Shown: piece after piece, positions 1-12,526 of the stretch
Numbering within the stretch: the first letter of the stretch is position 1
Layout of the letters: the number at the start of each line of letters is the position of its first letter
NCBI RefSeq assembly: GCF_910592395.1
Contig: NC_088309.1
Location: 13,830,599 to 13,894,598 of the forward strand
Origin: Lineus longissimus
Taxonomy: Eukaryota; Nemertea; Pilidiophora; Heteronemertea; Lineidae
DNA: 64,000 nucleotides
Reading direction: 5' to 3'
The notes under the pieces: model-generated
What the model was told of the DNA's origin: nothing
Seen by the model: the letters and a program-made list of their open reading frames with translations, nothing else
The model's database searches: none
Program-made: the position numbers and the translations under genes

Positions 1-296
1 TTCTAGTCAATCTGACATGCAAGGCCAACGTCCGATCACAGGCAGCCAATTATCACTTGACCAAAAGGATCAAAACCCTATGGACCAGTGTCCCAAGTCA
101 CCACTGAGTAGTCGCAGTGTAACACAGAACACAACCGTCCCAAATTATTCAAATCCATATAATGTTGCAGTGGCTGGTCGAGTACCCTTGCCCCATAGTT
201 CTGACATGCGAACGGGCCTTGGTGTTCCGCCTGCCAATCCCCTAATGGTACAACAGATGATGCAAGCACAGATGAGCTCTAACCCAGCTGCAAGGG
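1..296 (+). CDS. EIF4ENIF1-like: 4E-T (EIF4ENIF1)-like, internal coding exon
   Basis: Internal exon of the gene whose last exon ends at 32139. The frame is open from base 2; a possible acceptor (ttctag) means the exon may begin at 7 rather than upstream of the window. It encodes low-complexity polar sequence rich in Gln, Asn, Pro, Met and Ser with no folded domain, as expected for the disordered C-terminal half of 4E-T. The exon ends at a GTAGGT donor after the first base of a codon (phase 1), which joins exactly to the phase-1 acceptor at 15731. Known role of the family: eIF4E-binding shuttling protein that links the cap complex to DDX6/LSM14/CCR4-NOT and represses mRNAs in P-bodies. Identity rests on the C-terminal motif in the last exon, not on this exon. 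Confidence 0.6.
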
Positions 297-639
297 GTAG
301 GTTGTTGCAGGATGCTCTGTTTATCTTCTTATCAGTGTTGATTATTTGAGCAATAGACATAAATTTTTCTAGCGTCATTGAGGCAATGGAATCATCTCAA
401 ATCGGGCAAAGGCAGAACAGTGCAATCTTGCATATTTTGTTAATCATGTCTTGTATTCAATGTCGATGCAACAATAAACGTTTTTGCCAATTTATCAAAA
501 TGAGAAATTTGTGAAACTTTGAAAAATATTGATGTGTAAAATAATACCCATGTTTTAGGAATAATATTGTCCGGATTTCACCTGGCAAACTCGGATGCTT
601 CCCCACAGTGTTTTCAAATGCAAATTTGTTACATGATGG

Positions 640-1060
640 AAAAAAATCAAACCCCACATGCACAAATCCAACATATCACCTATCATCCCTGAAACTTGCA
701 GTGCTCTCCACCAAGCCGTTACAGAAGAGTTGTCCAGAAACAATTATTTGTCATTTAATAATTTCCTGGATAAAAGTGCTCATTATATCATGAATAATGC
801 AAAATATCAAACTTTTGCCCGGACCTAGAGTTGTTGTAAATCATCTGATAAACCTTCTATTCCCTGAAAATTGCCTGACGATAGCTCTGATAATAAGCAA
901 ACTAAATAGGTTAAAACAGTGGAGCTTAAGTTATATAACTAAAAAAAACAACCTCACATTGCACTCCTTCAACATATCACCTATCATTCCTGAAAGTTGT
1001 TGTGCTCTCCACAGAACAGTTACAGAGGAGTTGTTCAGAGACGATATTTGTCATTTGATA
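640..1060. repeat. Diverged direct repeat pair, about 300-bp period
   Basis: The stretch around 655-762 ('atatcacctatcatccctgaaa...gttacagaagagttgt...') recurs at about 967-1060 with scattered substitutions. A weaker third match lies between them (about 840-895, 'ttccctgaaaattgcctgacgatagctctgataata'). No coding sense; part of an old repeat. Confidence 0.6.
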
Positions 1061-1199
1061 ACTGTCCCCCGGAGCTTGTGTAGGGGGACATGGAATTAGT
1101 ACGTGGCACCAGCTTTGGGCTTGTTTCAACCCTGTAGCTTCTAAACGACACAAGCAATCCAATTAAAAAAATAGTGGAAGGAGTGAAGGACATCTGAAG

Positions 1200-1640
1200 A
1201 TAAGTCCCGCCAAAAATAATTTCGGTCCAATTCCTGGTCTGACCAGTAGGGGGCAAAATGTCATGCCGGACGCACGTTTTCCCTTCTGCCCTGTAACTTC
1301 TCAACAACAAAATATTTTGGTGTGAAATTTAGTGTATTAATAGAGGGCAGGCCAATGGTGTGTCGCGTCAAAAAATTGGCCGAGTTTGATTCCCAACTTG
1401 GCCACCAGGGGGCAATAACGCAAAATTTGTTGGAACTCGCTTGATATTTTTCCGATTTTTACCAACTTCTCACCGATATCAATTTTTCACATGAAATTTG
1501 GTGTGCTGATAGAGGGAGAGCCAAAGTTGTGTCGCGTTGAAGAATTGGTCGAGTTTTATTCTCAACTTGGCCACCAGGGTAAAACAAAAAATACGATATG
1601 TGTTAGAACTTGCTTAATAGTTGTCTGATTGTTACCAAAT
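1200..1640 (+). repeat. Degenerate copy of the AGCTCACC-family body, two tandem modules
   Basis: Contains the module 'gtgtcgcgt...attggccgagttt...cttggccaccaggg' twice (about 1350-1412 and 1528-1578), plus a related 'gaccagtagggggcaaaa' at about 1241. These phrases belong to the internal tiles of the repeat family described at 3257-4384. Ends could not be defined. Confidence 0.5.
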
Positions 1641-3256
1641 CTTTCTGGTGAGCTAATCTCGCAAGGTTCATAATATCAATTTCTACCTTAAACACAAACA
1701 CATATCTACCAAGTTCAAAAACATAAAAAAACTTTTACTTGATTTTGACAAAAGACCCTCAACACTAGTTCAAAATGGAACTGAACAGGTCTTTAACCAC
1801 TTAATGCTGCAATAACCAGTTTTTCCCTTATGGCTCTGCCGGAATGAATTGCAAGAAAACATCATTTTTCGTCTCTACAGGGGCCATCGATCAAGTTCTG
1901 CCAGCTGGTGTGTTTGTGAAGAATTAAGCCTCCTCAGTTAAAGTTTACGCTTGGGATTCCCCTCGATTGTTTGAATTGAGGTTTTAGTACTGGATTTTAC
2001 ATAATCGGGAGTGCGAATTATTTCCATGCCCACAGTAAATATTCAGTCATCTGGTTGGAACGAAGTGTGTTTAACTCACTTCATTCAAAAGTTTGCCCGA
2101 CATACTTGGGGATTAATTATGGTAGATCTTTGAGAAAGGTAGATCATGAGTGATGAGATGCAACAAATATCTAGTAGTCCTGTCGGAAGTTTCTTAGTGT
2201 CGTATTATAAATTTTCAGTTATGGCGATTTGGACCATATTGGGAAAAACTTTGCGAAGGCAGCTTACTGATTTTCCTAAAAGATGCATGGCATCACATTC
2301 TAGTGTCATCAACCGCCTCTGATTGGGAGATTGTGAAGTGACATGAGTAACGTCATAGCGCTGCGACAGTGGTGTGGCCAGCTGACTGATTCGCGGCCTA
2401 AGCAGAAAAAAAAGTCGCATCATTTACATTTTGCAACATGAGCAAAAAAATATTTGTGCAATCCAGCAATATCAATGCTTATTCTGCAGTAAACTCCCCA
2501 ACTCATTTGCAAATTTCTCCTCTACACAGTCAGCCAGCCATGGAGCAATCGCAGCACGAAATAAAGCATTTCTCTTACCACTTTTACAGTGTCGGCGCCT
2601 AGCGGGAAATGGCGTCATGAAAAATCTTAATTTTTGAGTCCCGCCAAAAGTATCATTTTTACGCAGGAAATGATATAGGCATGTGACGTAAACAAACAGG
2701 GCTGTATAAAAGTGATATCGAGGAACATTTCACTTTTTATTTTTCACGAAAACTTGTCTTAAATTCATCGATTAATTCGTAATCTAGCGCGAGGTACATT
2801 TTCCCAGTATCGCCAAGTACGCTTCAAATCTCTTTTCCCTTTAGAATCCTTTGGTAATGTCAGCAATTGAGTTTTTCGACGTCCAAAGATAAAAGCTAAA
2901 TGAATCCAATGTCAACATTTTGAGTTGGACATGCGGGTAGATTTCTAGTACGAGCCCGCAGAAGATGCCGTTTATTCGGTTCATTTCATCAGTTTCAACA
3001 TAGTTTCAGCCGTCACGTGATCAAACATTGGCGGCATGTTCAAGCTGAAGTTTGTGTTGATTATGTGTGAATTGGGGTATCTGAACAGAAATAGGAGGAA
3101 ACACGGAAAATATGGAGTCCAGAGACTGCTGATACTCTCATACTGTATGGTGCACATCATCATGGTATGGAAAAAATGGTGATTTGACATTCACACAAAT
3201 TTAAATTTACTTGAACCATAGTTCTAAAAACAATATTTTAGAAATATAAAGCATGT
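1641..3256. other. Intronic sequence without recognisable features
   Basis: No supported ORF, RNA gene or clear repeat boundary seen on either strand. The short ORFs here have no coding character. Confidence 0.4.
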
Positions 3257-4384
3257 TTTTAGCTCACCTCTTAGCAGAGGTGAGCTTATCCCATACCGTG
3301 GCGTCCGTCGTCCGTCGTCGTCGTCGTCGTCGTCGTCCGTCGTCGTCCGTCGTCCGTTAGCAGGGCACGTTTCGTAACTGTTAGAGCTATTGAGTTGAAA
3401 CTTGGTACACATGTACCCTTATGTAATGACACCTTGGAGACCAAGTTTCGGTCCGATTCGTTTCATGGTTTGGCCACCAGGGGGCCAAACGTTAAAAGTG
3501 AAAATATGCAATATCTCCCTTAATAGTAGTTGGGAAATTTTGAAAAAAATATGGTAGGTACTTCTAGCAAAGGTGCATCATATATCCTCCGGGTTTTTGA
3601 TTTGACCTCCTTTTCAAGGTCACAGAGGTCAAATGGTGTAAATTGGCCGTTAGGATGTAACGATGGCGTTTCTAAACTGCAATGACTATTGATACCAAAT
3701 TGGGTACACATTTACCCCTTAGTCAGGTGATCTCAGGGACCGAAGTTTGGTCCAATATGATTCACCACTTGACCACCAGGGGGCAAAATCCAAAAACCTT
3801 AAAAATGTGATTATTCCTTAACTTCTTGCCCGATTGCCGCCAATTTGATATCATGGGTACATCTAACCACCATACAGTATATGTCCCACAGGTTTTTTAA
3901 TTTGACCTTTTTGTCAAGGTCACAGAGGTCAAATGGCGTAAATTCGCCGTCAGGCCGTAACTATGGCACATTTCTTAACTGCAATGACTATTGATCACAA
4001 ATTAAGTACACATGTACCCCTTGGTCAGGTGATCTCAGATACCGAAGTTTGGTGCGATCTGATTTGCCGTTTGGCCTCCAGGGAGGGGGCCAAATCCTAA
4101 ATTCTTCAAAATGCCATTATTCCTAGTAATGACTTGCCCGATTGGCACCAATTTTATATCATAGGTACATCTAATTCTAACAACCATTCAATGTGTCACC
4201 CGGGTCTTCTTTGATTTGACCTACTTTTCAAGGTCACAGAGGTCGAATGTACTGTAAATTGGCCATTTTGGGGAAATTGTAATTGCTTGGACCTACATCA
4301 AACCTAACACTACATGACACAATACCATGCTCTTTATCCATCTTTCCTCCACATGAGGTGAGCACAATGGCCCTGGCCATTTAT
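3257..4384 (+). repeat. AGCTCACC-family repeat, near full-length copy
   Basis: Starts after a T run with a perfect hairpin (11-bp arms AGCTCACCTCT / AGAGGTGAGCT, loop TAGC, 3261-3286). A CGT/GTC microsatellite follows (about 3300-3358). The body consists of about three tiles of roughly 300 bp. Each tile has '(ta)act(g/a)tggcacgtttct(t/a)aactg', 'cac(c)ttg(g/a)ccaccagggggc' and 'tttttgatttgacct.ctttcaaggtcacagaggtcaaa'. The right end is 'ggtgagcacaatggccctggccattt'. There is no protein-coding capacity; the Asp-rich minus-strand ORFs are the translated microsatellite. It behaves as a non-autonomous mobile repeat, because another copy is cleanly inserted in a LINE at 7177. Confidence 0.8.
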
Positions 4385-5754
4385 TCTTCTTAGTTTGCCT
4401 CTAGTCTAGGCCTGTAGCTGTCTCAGTGTCGAGTCGAGTCAACATACATGTAACCAATGCTCATATAACAAATGGTTAATTATGCTGTTAATTTGTTCAG
4501 TCAGCTGCATGAAATGAATGATATAGATAGACAAGAGCATCAATTCTAAGGGAAACTATAGGCAGGAGCCAGCTTAAATATGAACAAGAACTGTGACGGA
4601 CCCGGGGGCAATTACACTGGGTTTGGCACTATCAAAGGACCCGACAGAACACTATCCTTTTTCAACCTTTCTTTATTCATGTCCGTGGAATCTGAAATGA
4701 TACAATAATTTCCACACTAAAATACAATCAACCTTCATAACAGTATAGGAGTAGAGCCAAACTGGCTTCTTGAAAGACAAAACCTCCAAGCCATCAGGTG
4801 CTGCCATCTACGAGCATTGCACTAAACTATACACAGAAAGCTAGAAAAGGCCTGCAAAACCACGGGCCGCTACAGTGCAAATTCTCCCCCAACAAGAGAA
4901 TCCCAGGCACCTGACAGGCTTGTAGGCCTACATAACTAAATAGTGTACATAGTAACATACATAATTAAGACTTCTCTGAACCCTTACAAATTATATTTAG
5001 GCCACAAAACCCAGTGGCGAAGTCAACAAACCAAAGACTAGAAAGGTAAACAACGCCATGTTGGTCGAGGAACCCCTCATCAAAGTGGCCCTTCTACAGT
5101 ATTTGGGCCGATACAGCATCTCCACAGGCCTTACAGTTGCAGACTGGACTTTCATCCTTCTAAACAATGTAGTCTTAGGCATATAATTACCTCTTTGATA
5201 TCCCGTGCTTTATCCAAATTACCAAGACAGATCCGGCAATCGCCCCGGTTCCATCTGTATCAATATATGAGTGCCTATTGCGCAGACTCAAACAAAAGGC
5301 TAACAATGGCGGTAAAATTGGGTGGCGCCAAATTCAAACACTCTTAAAGGAAGTCTCAAGCCTACTGGCTGTCACAAGAACCGAGGTCCCTAACTTGACT
5401 GTCTCTGAGTACGAGTCGCATAATGTCTACTAATTTGATCCCCCTGCTTCTACCAACTGTCTCTCGTAAAAACTAATGTGAGGGATAGGCCCCTTTATCT
5501 GGCCCTCCAGTTGCAAGCTACACCTACATTCTGCGTAAGTATGACATAATGAACAGAGTACTGCGACAGAATCTTGCACACCACTGTGCCCTTTCTAAAC
5601 ATTTATCTGATCTGATGACAGAGAGAAGAGAAAAAAAGTGGTTTTAACTTTCTTCCTCCCAGATTTCCTTCTCAGGAGACCAGAGACTGAACAGCCATTT
5701 TTATGTAACAAAAGGTTGTGACACTGTCATCAGACTATCCTCTTGGGAGACTTA
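4385..5754. other. Intronic sequence, no gene recognised
   Basis: No supportable ORF or repeat boundary. It ends at the (ATA)n tract that forms the 3' tail of the LINE on the minus strand. Confidence 0.4.
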
Positions 5755-5779
5755 ATAATAATAATAATAATAATAAATG

Positions 5780-7176
5780 TCATTTGTATCGCGCCTTTCC
5801 GCGGTTAAACCAGGCTCTAAGCGCCCCTCTCCACTTGTCGAAAAGTAGCGTTTTTAACTGACTCTTGAACTGTTCAATGGTTGTCTCTGCCCTGAGGTCT
5901 GGTGGCAGTTTATTCCATAGGCACGGCCCGCAGCTGGAAAAACAGCGTTCACCGTACCTAGTTTTTGTCCTTCTTGCTTCTAGCAGATTTAACCCAGAGG
6001 ATGCTCTGGTGATCCTTCTTTGGGGGGTCGCAGTTAAAAGTTCTTTTAGGTACACAGGACCTAATCCTTTTACTGACTTATAGACTGTGAGTAGAAACTT
6101 ATACTCAATTCGCGACCTGATGGGAAGCCAGTGTAAGTCTATAAGAACAGGTGTAATGTGGTCGAATTTCCTTGTTCGAGTGACAAGCCTCGCTGCGGAG
6201 TTTTGAACACGCTGTAAGGGTGCGAGTGTATTTTCGGGTAGGCCATAAAGGAGCCCGTTAATGGTATCCAACCGTAACGTCACAAACGCATGGACTAGCC
6301 TCGCGGTGCTTGTTTGATCGAGAAATTTCCTGATTCGGCCAATTTTGTAAAGGCTCCTGTAGACCACTTTGCATGTTAGCTTAATGTGCGTCTGCATATT
6401 CATGTTTTTGTCAAGCAACGCGCCTAGGTCTTTCACACACTCAGAACATTCAATCCATATGCCATCATATTGTGATTCCCAAAATTGAACCACACCTCCT
6501 GGTAGAAACAAAGTTTGTTAAGTCCGTTTTGGGCGCATTGAGAGCAAGCTTGTTCTCGGTCAACCAGGTTTGGATGTTGCCTATGCAATCCTCTGTTTTG
6601 GATACCATTGCTGTGCACTGAGCTTTGTCACCGCAGCGAACAGATCAACTGATTATCATCGGCATAAAGCTGGTAAGGGACATTTGCATAGCGCATGACG
6701 TCCCCGAGCGGGAGTGTGTAGATTGTGAAAAGAACAGGGCCAACACTGAACCCTGTGGAACTCCGTACTTGACTAAAACCTTCACGGACTGGCGTCCTCA
6801 ATCACACATGACAAAGTCCTGTCTTGTAAATAGGATTTGAACCACTTAAATGCAGCGTTGGTAAGGCCGATCCTATTGCGGATTCTCTCCAGTAGCAGGG
6901 AGTGGTCCACGGTGTCGAAGGCTGCGGAAAAATCCAGAAGGACGAGAAAATTTCTTTCCCGATGTCGAGTGCTGAGAGAATACTGTCAGTGACTTTTAGG
7001 AGTACAGTCTCAGTGCTATGTCCTTGGCGGTAGGCGGATTGATTAACATCATACAGGTAGTTTGCTGTCATGTGATCCCACAGACGCAAGGCGATGACTC
7101 TCTCCACCAGTTTTGACAAATAAGTCAAGTTTGAAACGGGCCTGTAATTGACCATCACATTGTAGTCCAGGGATGG
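5780..7176 (-). pseudogene. LINE reverse transcriptase (CR1/L2-like), decayed
   Basis: Fingers: NYRPVSNLTYLSKLVERVI at about 7100-7158. Palm motif A: LDFSAAFDTVDHSLLL in the frame next to the ORF that ends at 6802. Palm motif C: YADDNQLI (minus strand of about 6640-6675). The C-terminal part is one open frame 6511-5780, with the common thumb/C-terminal phrases LLYGLPENTLAPLQRVQNSA, HWLPIRSRIEYK and LWNKLPPDLR. At least one frameshift follows 'ALDIGKE' and further breaks lie between 6511 and 6802, so the protein cannot be made. It would copy its own RNA at a nicked target site. Confidence 0.85.
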
Positions 7177-8768
7177 TTTTTAGCTCACCTCTTAGCAGAG
7201 GTGAGCTTATCCCATACCGTGGCGTCCGTCGTCCGTCGTCCGTCGTCGTCCGTCGTCCGTTAGCAGGGCACGTTTCGTAACTGTTAGAGCTATTGAGTTG
7301 ACACTTGGTACACATGTACCCTTATGGAATGACACCTTGGAGACCAAGTTTCGGTCCAATTCGTTTCATGGTTTGGCCACCAGGGGGCCAAACGTTAAAA
7401 GTGAAAATATGCAATATCTCCCTTAATAGTAGTCGGGAAATTTTGAAAAAAATATGGTAGGTACTTCTAGCAAAGGTGCATCATATATCCTCCGGGTTTT
7501 TGATTTGACCTCCTTTTTAAGGTCACAGAGGTCAAAGTTTGCTGATTCACTGAACAGTAGCATGTTTCCTATCTATTTTAGCTAGAAGGTTTTAAACCAG
7601 TGTGGATATGTATCTGGGGATTCTCTATTCCACCCCTAAAATTTCGGCCGTTCGGACATCAAATATGGCTGCCAGGCAGCCATCTTGAAAAATAAACACA
7701 GTACTATTACTCCGAAACTAATGATCGGATTGCAACCAAATTTGATCTGGATGTATATCTATGTACTCTCTACTAAATCCTTGATTTTTTATCAAATGTG
7801 ATAGCCAATATGGGTGCCAGGCGGGCATCTTGAAAAATTCTTAGTTTGGCCACCCGGGGGCCAAATTTAATGTCCAAAGTTAAAATGTTTGATTGCTCAT
7901 TTAATAGTGGTGTGATTTTCATAACATTTTTATGGTAGGTACTCCTAGCAAGGATACATCACATATCATACGGGTTTTTGATTTGACCTACTTTTCAAGG
8001 TCACAGAGGTCAAATGGTGTAAATTGGCTGTTAAGATGTAACGATGGCACGTTTCTAAACTGCAATGACTATTGATCCCAAATTTATTACACATTTACCC
8101 CTTAGTCAGGTGATCTCAGGGACTGAAGTTTGGTCCAATATGATTCGCCACTTGACCACCAGGGGGCAAAATCCAAAAACCTTAAAAATGTGATTATTCC
8201 TTAACTTCTTGCCCGATTGCTGCCAATTTGATATCATGGGTACATCTAACCGCCATACAGTATATGTCACACAGGTTTTTAATTTGACCTTCTTGTCAAG
8301 GTCACAGAGGTCAAATGGCGTAAATTGGCCGTCAGGCCGTAACTATGGCACGTTTCTTAACTGCAATGACTATTGATCACAAATTAAGTACACATGTACC
8401 CCTTGGTCAGGTGATCTCAGGTACTGAAGTTTGGTGCGATCTGACTTGCCGTTTGGCCTCCAGGGAGGGGGCCAAATCCTAAATTCTTCAAAATGCCAGT
8501 ATTCTTAGTAATTACTTGCCCGATTGGCACCAATTTTATATCATAGGTACATCTAATTCTAACAACCGTTCAATGTGTCACCTGGGTCTTCTTTGATTTG
8601 ACCTACTTTTCAAGGTCACAGAGGTCGAATGTACTGTAAATTGGCCATTTTGGGGAAATTGTAATTGCTTGGACCTACATCAAACCTAACACTACATTAC
8701 ACAATACCATGATCTTTATCCATCTTTCCTCCACATGAGGTGAGCACAATGGCCCTGGCCATTTCATT
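7177..8768 (+). repeat. AGCTCACC-family repeat nested in the LINE
   Basis: Hairpin head at 7182-7207, CGT microsatellite at about 7225-7262, and right end 'ggtgagcacaatggccctggccatttcatttc'. It is longer than the copy at 3257 because it carries an extra segment (about 7540-7960) with 'catcaaatatggctgccaggcagccatcttgaaaa' that is also present in the copies at 35025 and 56143. Removing it restores the LINE reading frame, so it inserted after the LINE. Confidence 0.85.
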
Positions 8769-8935
8769 TCAGTAGCGGTTTGACGAAGGCAAATTTCAGC
8801 GATGCTGGAAAATGACCTTCATGAAGAGACCTATTGATAATTGTAACAAGCACAGGTGAGAGCGAGTCAATGCATTTCTTGAGCAACGAGATAGGGATAG
8901 GGTCCAAAGCACACCCTTTGGACGGAAGAGACATC

Positions 8936-11900
8936 ACAAGTTAACAACTAATTTACTGTATATGACCTCCACATTTTGTAATATTAGGTAGTCACATGTT
9001 GCTTCTGGACCTAGTTCATCTAGTATAGGACATCTGGCGTGTCTTATGACCATTTCTGTAGAAAAAGCTGCTGGTAGGTTGAAATTGTCTTCACTGAGAA
9101 AGCAAATGGTCAAAGTGTCATGAATTCATGGAAATTCAAATTTAGCCGCTCCTGTCGTTTGAATTAAAGCAGTAGTGTGGACTGACCCTACACTATAGCC
9201 CTGCTCTTCAGAATAGAATTCCATGTGTTAACACTGCAAGTTGGCTCTGAATAGCTGATTGAGCCAACAATTGTCTCGTGTCTCCAACATACCAGTGAGG
9301 GAGACCAATAAAAGATTTGGCCATGGTCACATATAGTCAACCATAGAACGGTCTTTATCAGCAGGACTCCAAACTTGTTCAATCAAGGAGATGAGACTAT
9401 TTCGTTAATGGTAGTTTCTCCAGGAAATAGACACAACCTTGGGACTGTCTCCACCACTTTTTTGTCGATACTCTGTGTCAGGCTTGCCGCACCACTACAG
9501 GTTTTCTTGTGGGTAAACCGTCTTACAGTAACAGCAATACAATGAATAAGAATATTTCGATTTATTGCGATGCCAATGAATTTATGTCATGGTCCCTGGC
9601 CCTGCAGGTAAACTCTAGTTAGTAACCAATGAAAAAGGGAGACATTCAAATACCCTCAAGGTATTTTGCTCATCATGTATCCACACTATTACTGTGACTG
9701 TGTGTAGGTACTTTGCACAGCAATCAAGTCTACACTTGATACACTGTGCATTACACATGTTACATGCATACATACACAGCAAACCCAGAAATGAAAATCA
9801 GCGGAAAAGACAGCTTACAAAAACACCGAATTCACAGTCAAAGAGTTTATATATTCGTATGAATGATATATCACATAATAAATTGACTAATTTAGCGCGT
9901 AATGAGTCACTTCGACAGTTGAAATAAGATATAGCAGTGATTTCTTTGGGCCCGTTATAATCTTTCGTTTCGGTCAATTTGTTTACGTCACCATTTTCTC
10001 AAAATTTGGTCAAATTTTGTCATCAACCCCGTCTTAGAAGAACCAGCGAAAATTAAACACACTCTTTCTTTACCAATTTTTGGTTCGACAAATAAGCTAA
10101 GGTCATTCTTAATCTGTGTGACACGGCTTTGAGCAGTGGTTTGCAGGAAAAAATAGAAACCAAGCACTTTCCGAACCGTGTCAAATGTTCTCAAAATTGC
10201 CGCGTGACAATATGTTAATGAGCAAAAAATGACGTCATCGTGGTTAGAAAATTTGCCCGAGAACGGCGCGTGGTCGACTGACTGTACAAAAAGGAAATTG
10301 TCAAAAAGCTGGATTTGATACATGAATAATAATGTAGGTTTGTAGTTAAATGCCTGTCTTCCAGGATAGGAAATAATCTATGGCCCCTTTCACCTCATTC
10401 TCATGCTGAGTGGTATTGTAGTAATGGTGTATACTGGGTTAGGAATCATTTCTTGTGCCGTGGTTGAAGATTATGTAAAATATGCTTATGCTAAATAGGA
10501 TTATGCTTTTTCCAGTAACCCCAGAATTTAGCAACCCATCCCAACATATCGAATTTCTGCATGAAATTCCCGCAAAAATCTATATCCCGATTTGGTATTG
10601 AAATGCGAAGTGTGGGCCACGTGCGTTTATATACATCCCGTGACCTGCAATAGTGAATTGAATATAACATTTGCGAAGATATAATCTTGAGACTGGCGTA
10701 GGTGGGCGTCGGGCTTCTTTCATTATAAGCCGAACAAGTCGCTGACCTCTCCCCAGACAGAGGATTGAAAAAATGGTACCCTCAACTCCTGAAGAAAGGA
10801 AGAGATTAAGAAGAAAATTTACCAACTTGACTCCAAGTAGGAGGCCTTCATGGACCAGAGCGGATTTTTGGGCGGAAATGGCCAGCCAAACGTAAATGGG
10901 CCCATAGAAGTGATATACAACCTGATATCCGCTCAGAAGTTCCTGGGTCGTTTAAATGCTCGCTGTGACTGCAGAAATGAAAAGCAGTGTGCCTCTATTC
11001 TACTCACTCTTTAAGGGGGACATGTATCGAAATTTTTTTTTTTTAAACCAGGATGGATTTGAATGCACTTGCAAGGTGTATTTATTGGTCATCCCTGATT
11101 CCAGAAATACCGCCAAATCTAGCCTACCCCCCACTGTTGGTAGGATACAGTGGCCATCTTGAATTTTTACCACCGGAACTATGCCGCATACCGTTTTTTT
11201 CAAAGGCCCTAAATCTCCCCCAGAAAAGTTCCAAATGATAGTTAAATCATTACCTTACAAAGTATGGTGGTTTTCAATTTGTTGACGCCTTTAGCCAATG
11301 AGGTTGCTTCTTCTAATTGGCCGCTGTCCACATGTTCCTTCGGAGGTGTTCAGGAGCCAATTAATTCACTCGGAATATGCCGAACAATGTATAATTTGGG
11401 TAATTTTGTGATAAGACACCAAAATCACCTCATGGTTTTTTAGGGGATACCCCGAATGGCTTCAAATTTAGCACGGGATTCTAAAAGTAGAGATTGAGGG
11501 CTTTCTGGTGATGTGCAGAGAACCACCAGTTTGCACTGTCATGGGCCATATTTTGCTTGCCGGAAAGGTAAACAAAACATGGATTTCGGCATCAAGTCTT
11601 GGAAAATGAACAAAACTATTCTGCTTCTCAATATAAGACGAATATTTTCAGTTATCTTTTTATTGGGCATGACAAAATTGATGACATAGATCGTAAATAT
11701 GGCAAAATGTCACTTTTGATATCAAACCTGAAAATTTTCAAAGTGCCGGACCCGTGTCCCCCCTTAAATTCCTGGCAGAGATCGGGATGAATATTAATTT
11801 TAAGTGCCATAGTTCGAGGTGCATGCTTAATTGAATAACTCACGACTTGTGACATAAGGCTATGTGAGATGAATTGTGAAGGTGTTGAAAAGTTTTGGAA

Positions 11901-12526
11901 TTAGATTTTAGCGGCACTGCTGCAAAGGAGGTCATTTGGCACTCTCCAGCCCCTTACGTGAATGGAAGGACCAATCAAAATCAGCAGAAAAATGTAAACA
12001 GCGGTGGCCGCTGTCTTGGTCACATGACCATTAAAATGGCAACAAATCTAGGAAATAAGGAAAAGCGTTATTGTCAATTTGTCACCAAGCTTTGCCTCGA
12101 ACTAGGTTTACATGAGCTTGAGTTAATCGTTTCAAATACACTCAGGAATATACCAAGGTAAACCTGGTGCCCGTTTCAACTGCTACAATCCGTCTGAAGG
12201 CTCTGGATTTCACCAGGGGTTTGAAATATTGAGAGACAGAATATATTCAAAACCACTGGTGCCAGGATGTATAAGGCCCTGCGGCATGCGACTTCTTTTT
12301 GCTGTGTGGTTCACATCTGTCAGTCGTATTCATTTCCGGAGCACATCTACGTAACCCTTGATACTAGTATTTTTTTCTTTTGATGGTATGAAGGGCTTAT
12401 TGAGCCATTGTGCACCTTGGCAGTAGTAATGATTTTTTACTTGCATTTGGCCGAGTCGAACACTTCGAGCTGAAATGATGAACTTATTACAGTTGAAACT
12501 TCACATGAGGCAACATATTCCCAATA
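8936..12526. other. Intronic sequence, no gene recognised
   Basis: Only short ORFs without domain character on either strand. A T run at about 11033-11044 and ordinary intronic composition; no repeat boundaries that I could define. Confidence 0.4.

Larger units (their letters stand above)
5755..8935 (-). mobile_element. 5'-truncated CR1/L2-type LINE, split by a nested repeat
   Basis: Minus-strand non-LTR retrotransposon. The 3' end is the microsatellite tail (TTA)n at 5755-5776, preceded by a short UTR, the usual 3' terminus of CR1/L2-like LINEs. Coding sequence runs from about 5810 to 7176 and resumes at about 8769-8930, where the minus strand reads SLHEGHFPASLKFAFVKPLL. This joins directly to the RT fingers sequence starting PSLDYNVMVNYRPVSNL. 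The gap is exactly one AGCTCACC-family copy. The LINE stops near 8935, so the endonuclease and the rest of the 5' part are missing. Confidence 0.85.

Noticed and set aside
3224-3412. Minus-strand ORF with a run of Asp residues (similar at 7049-7315 and 56126-56323)
   Set aside because: It is the translated CGT/GTC microsatellite in the head of the AGCTCACC-family repeat; it recurs only with the repeat.
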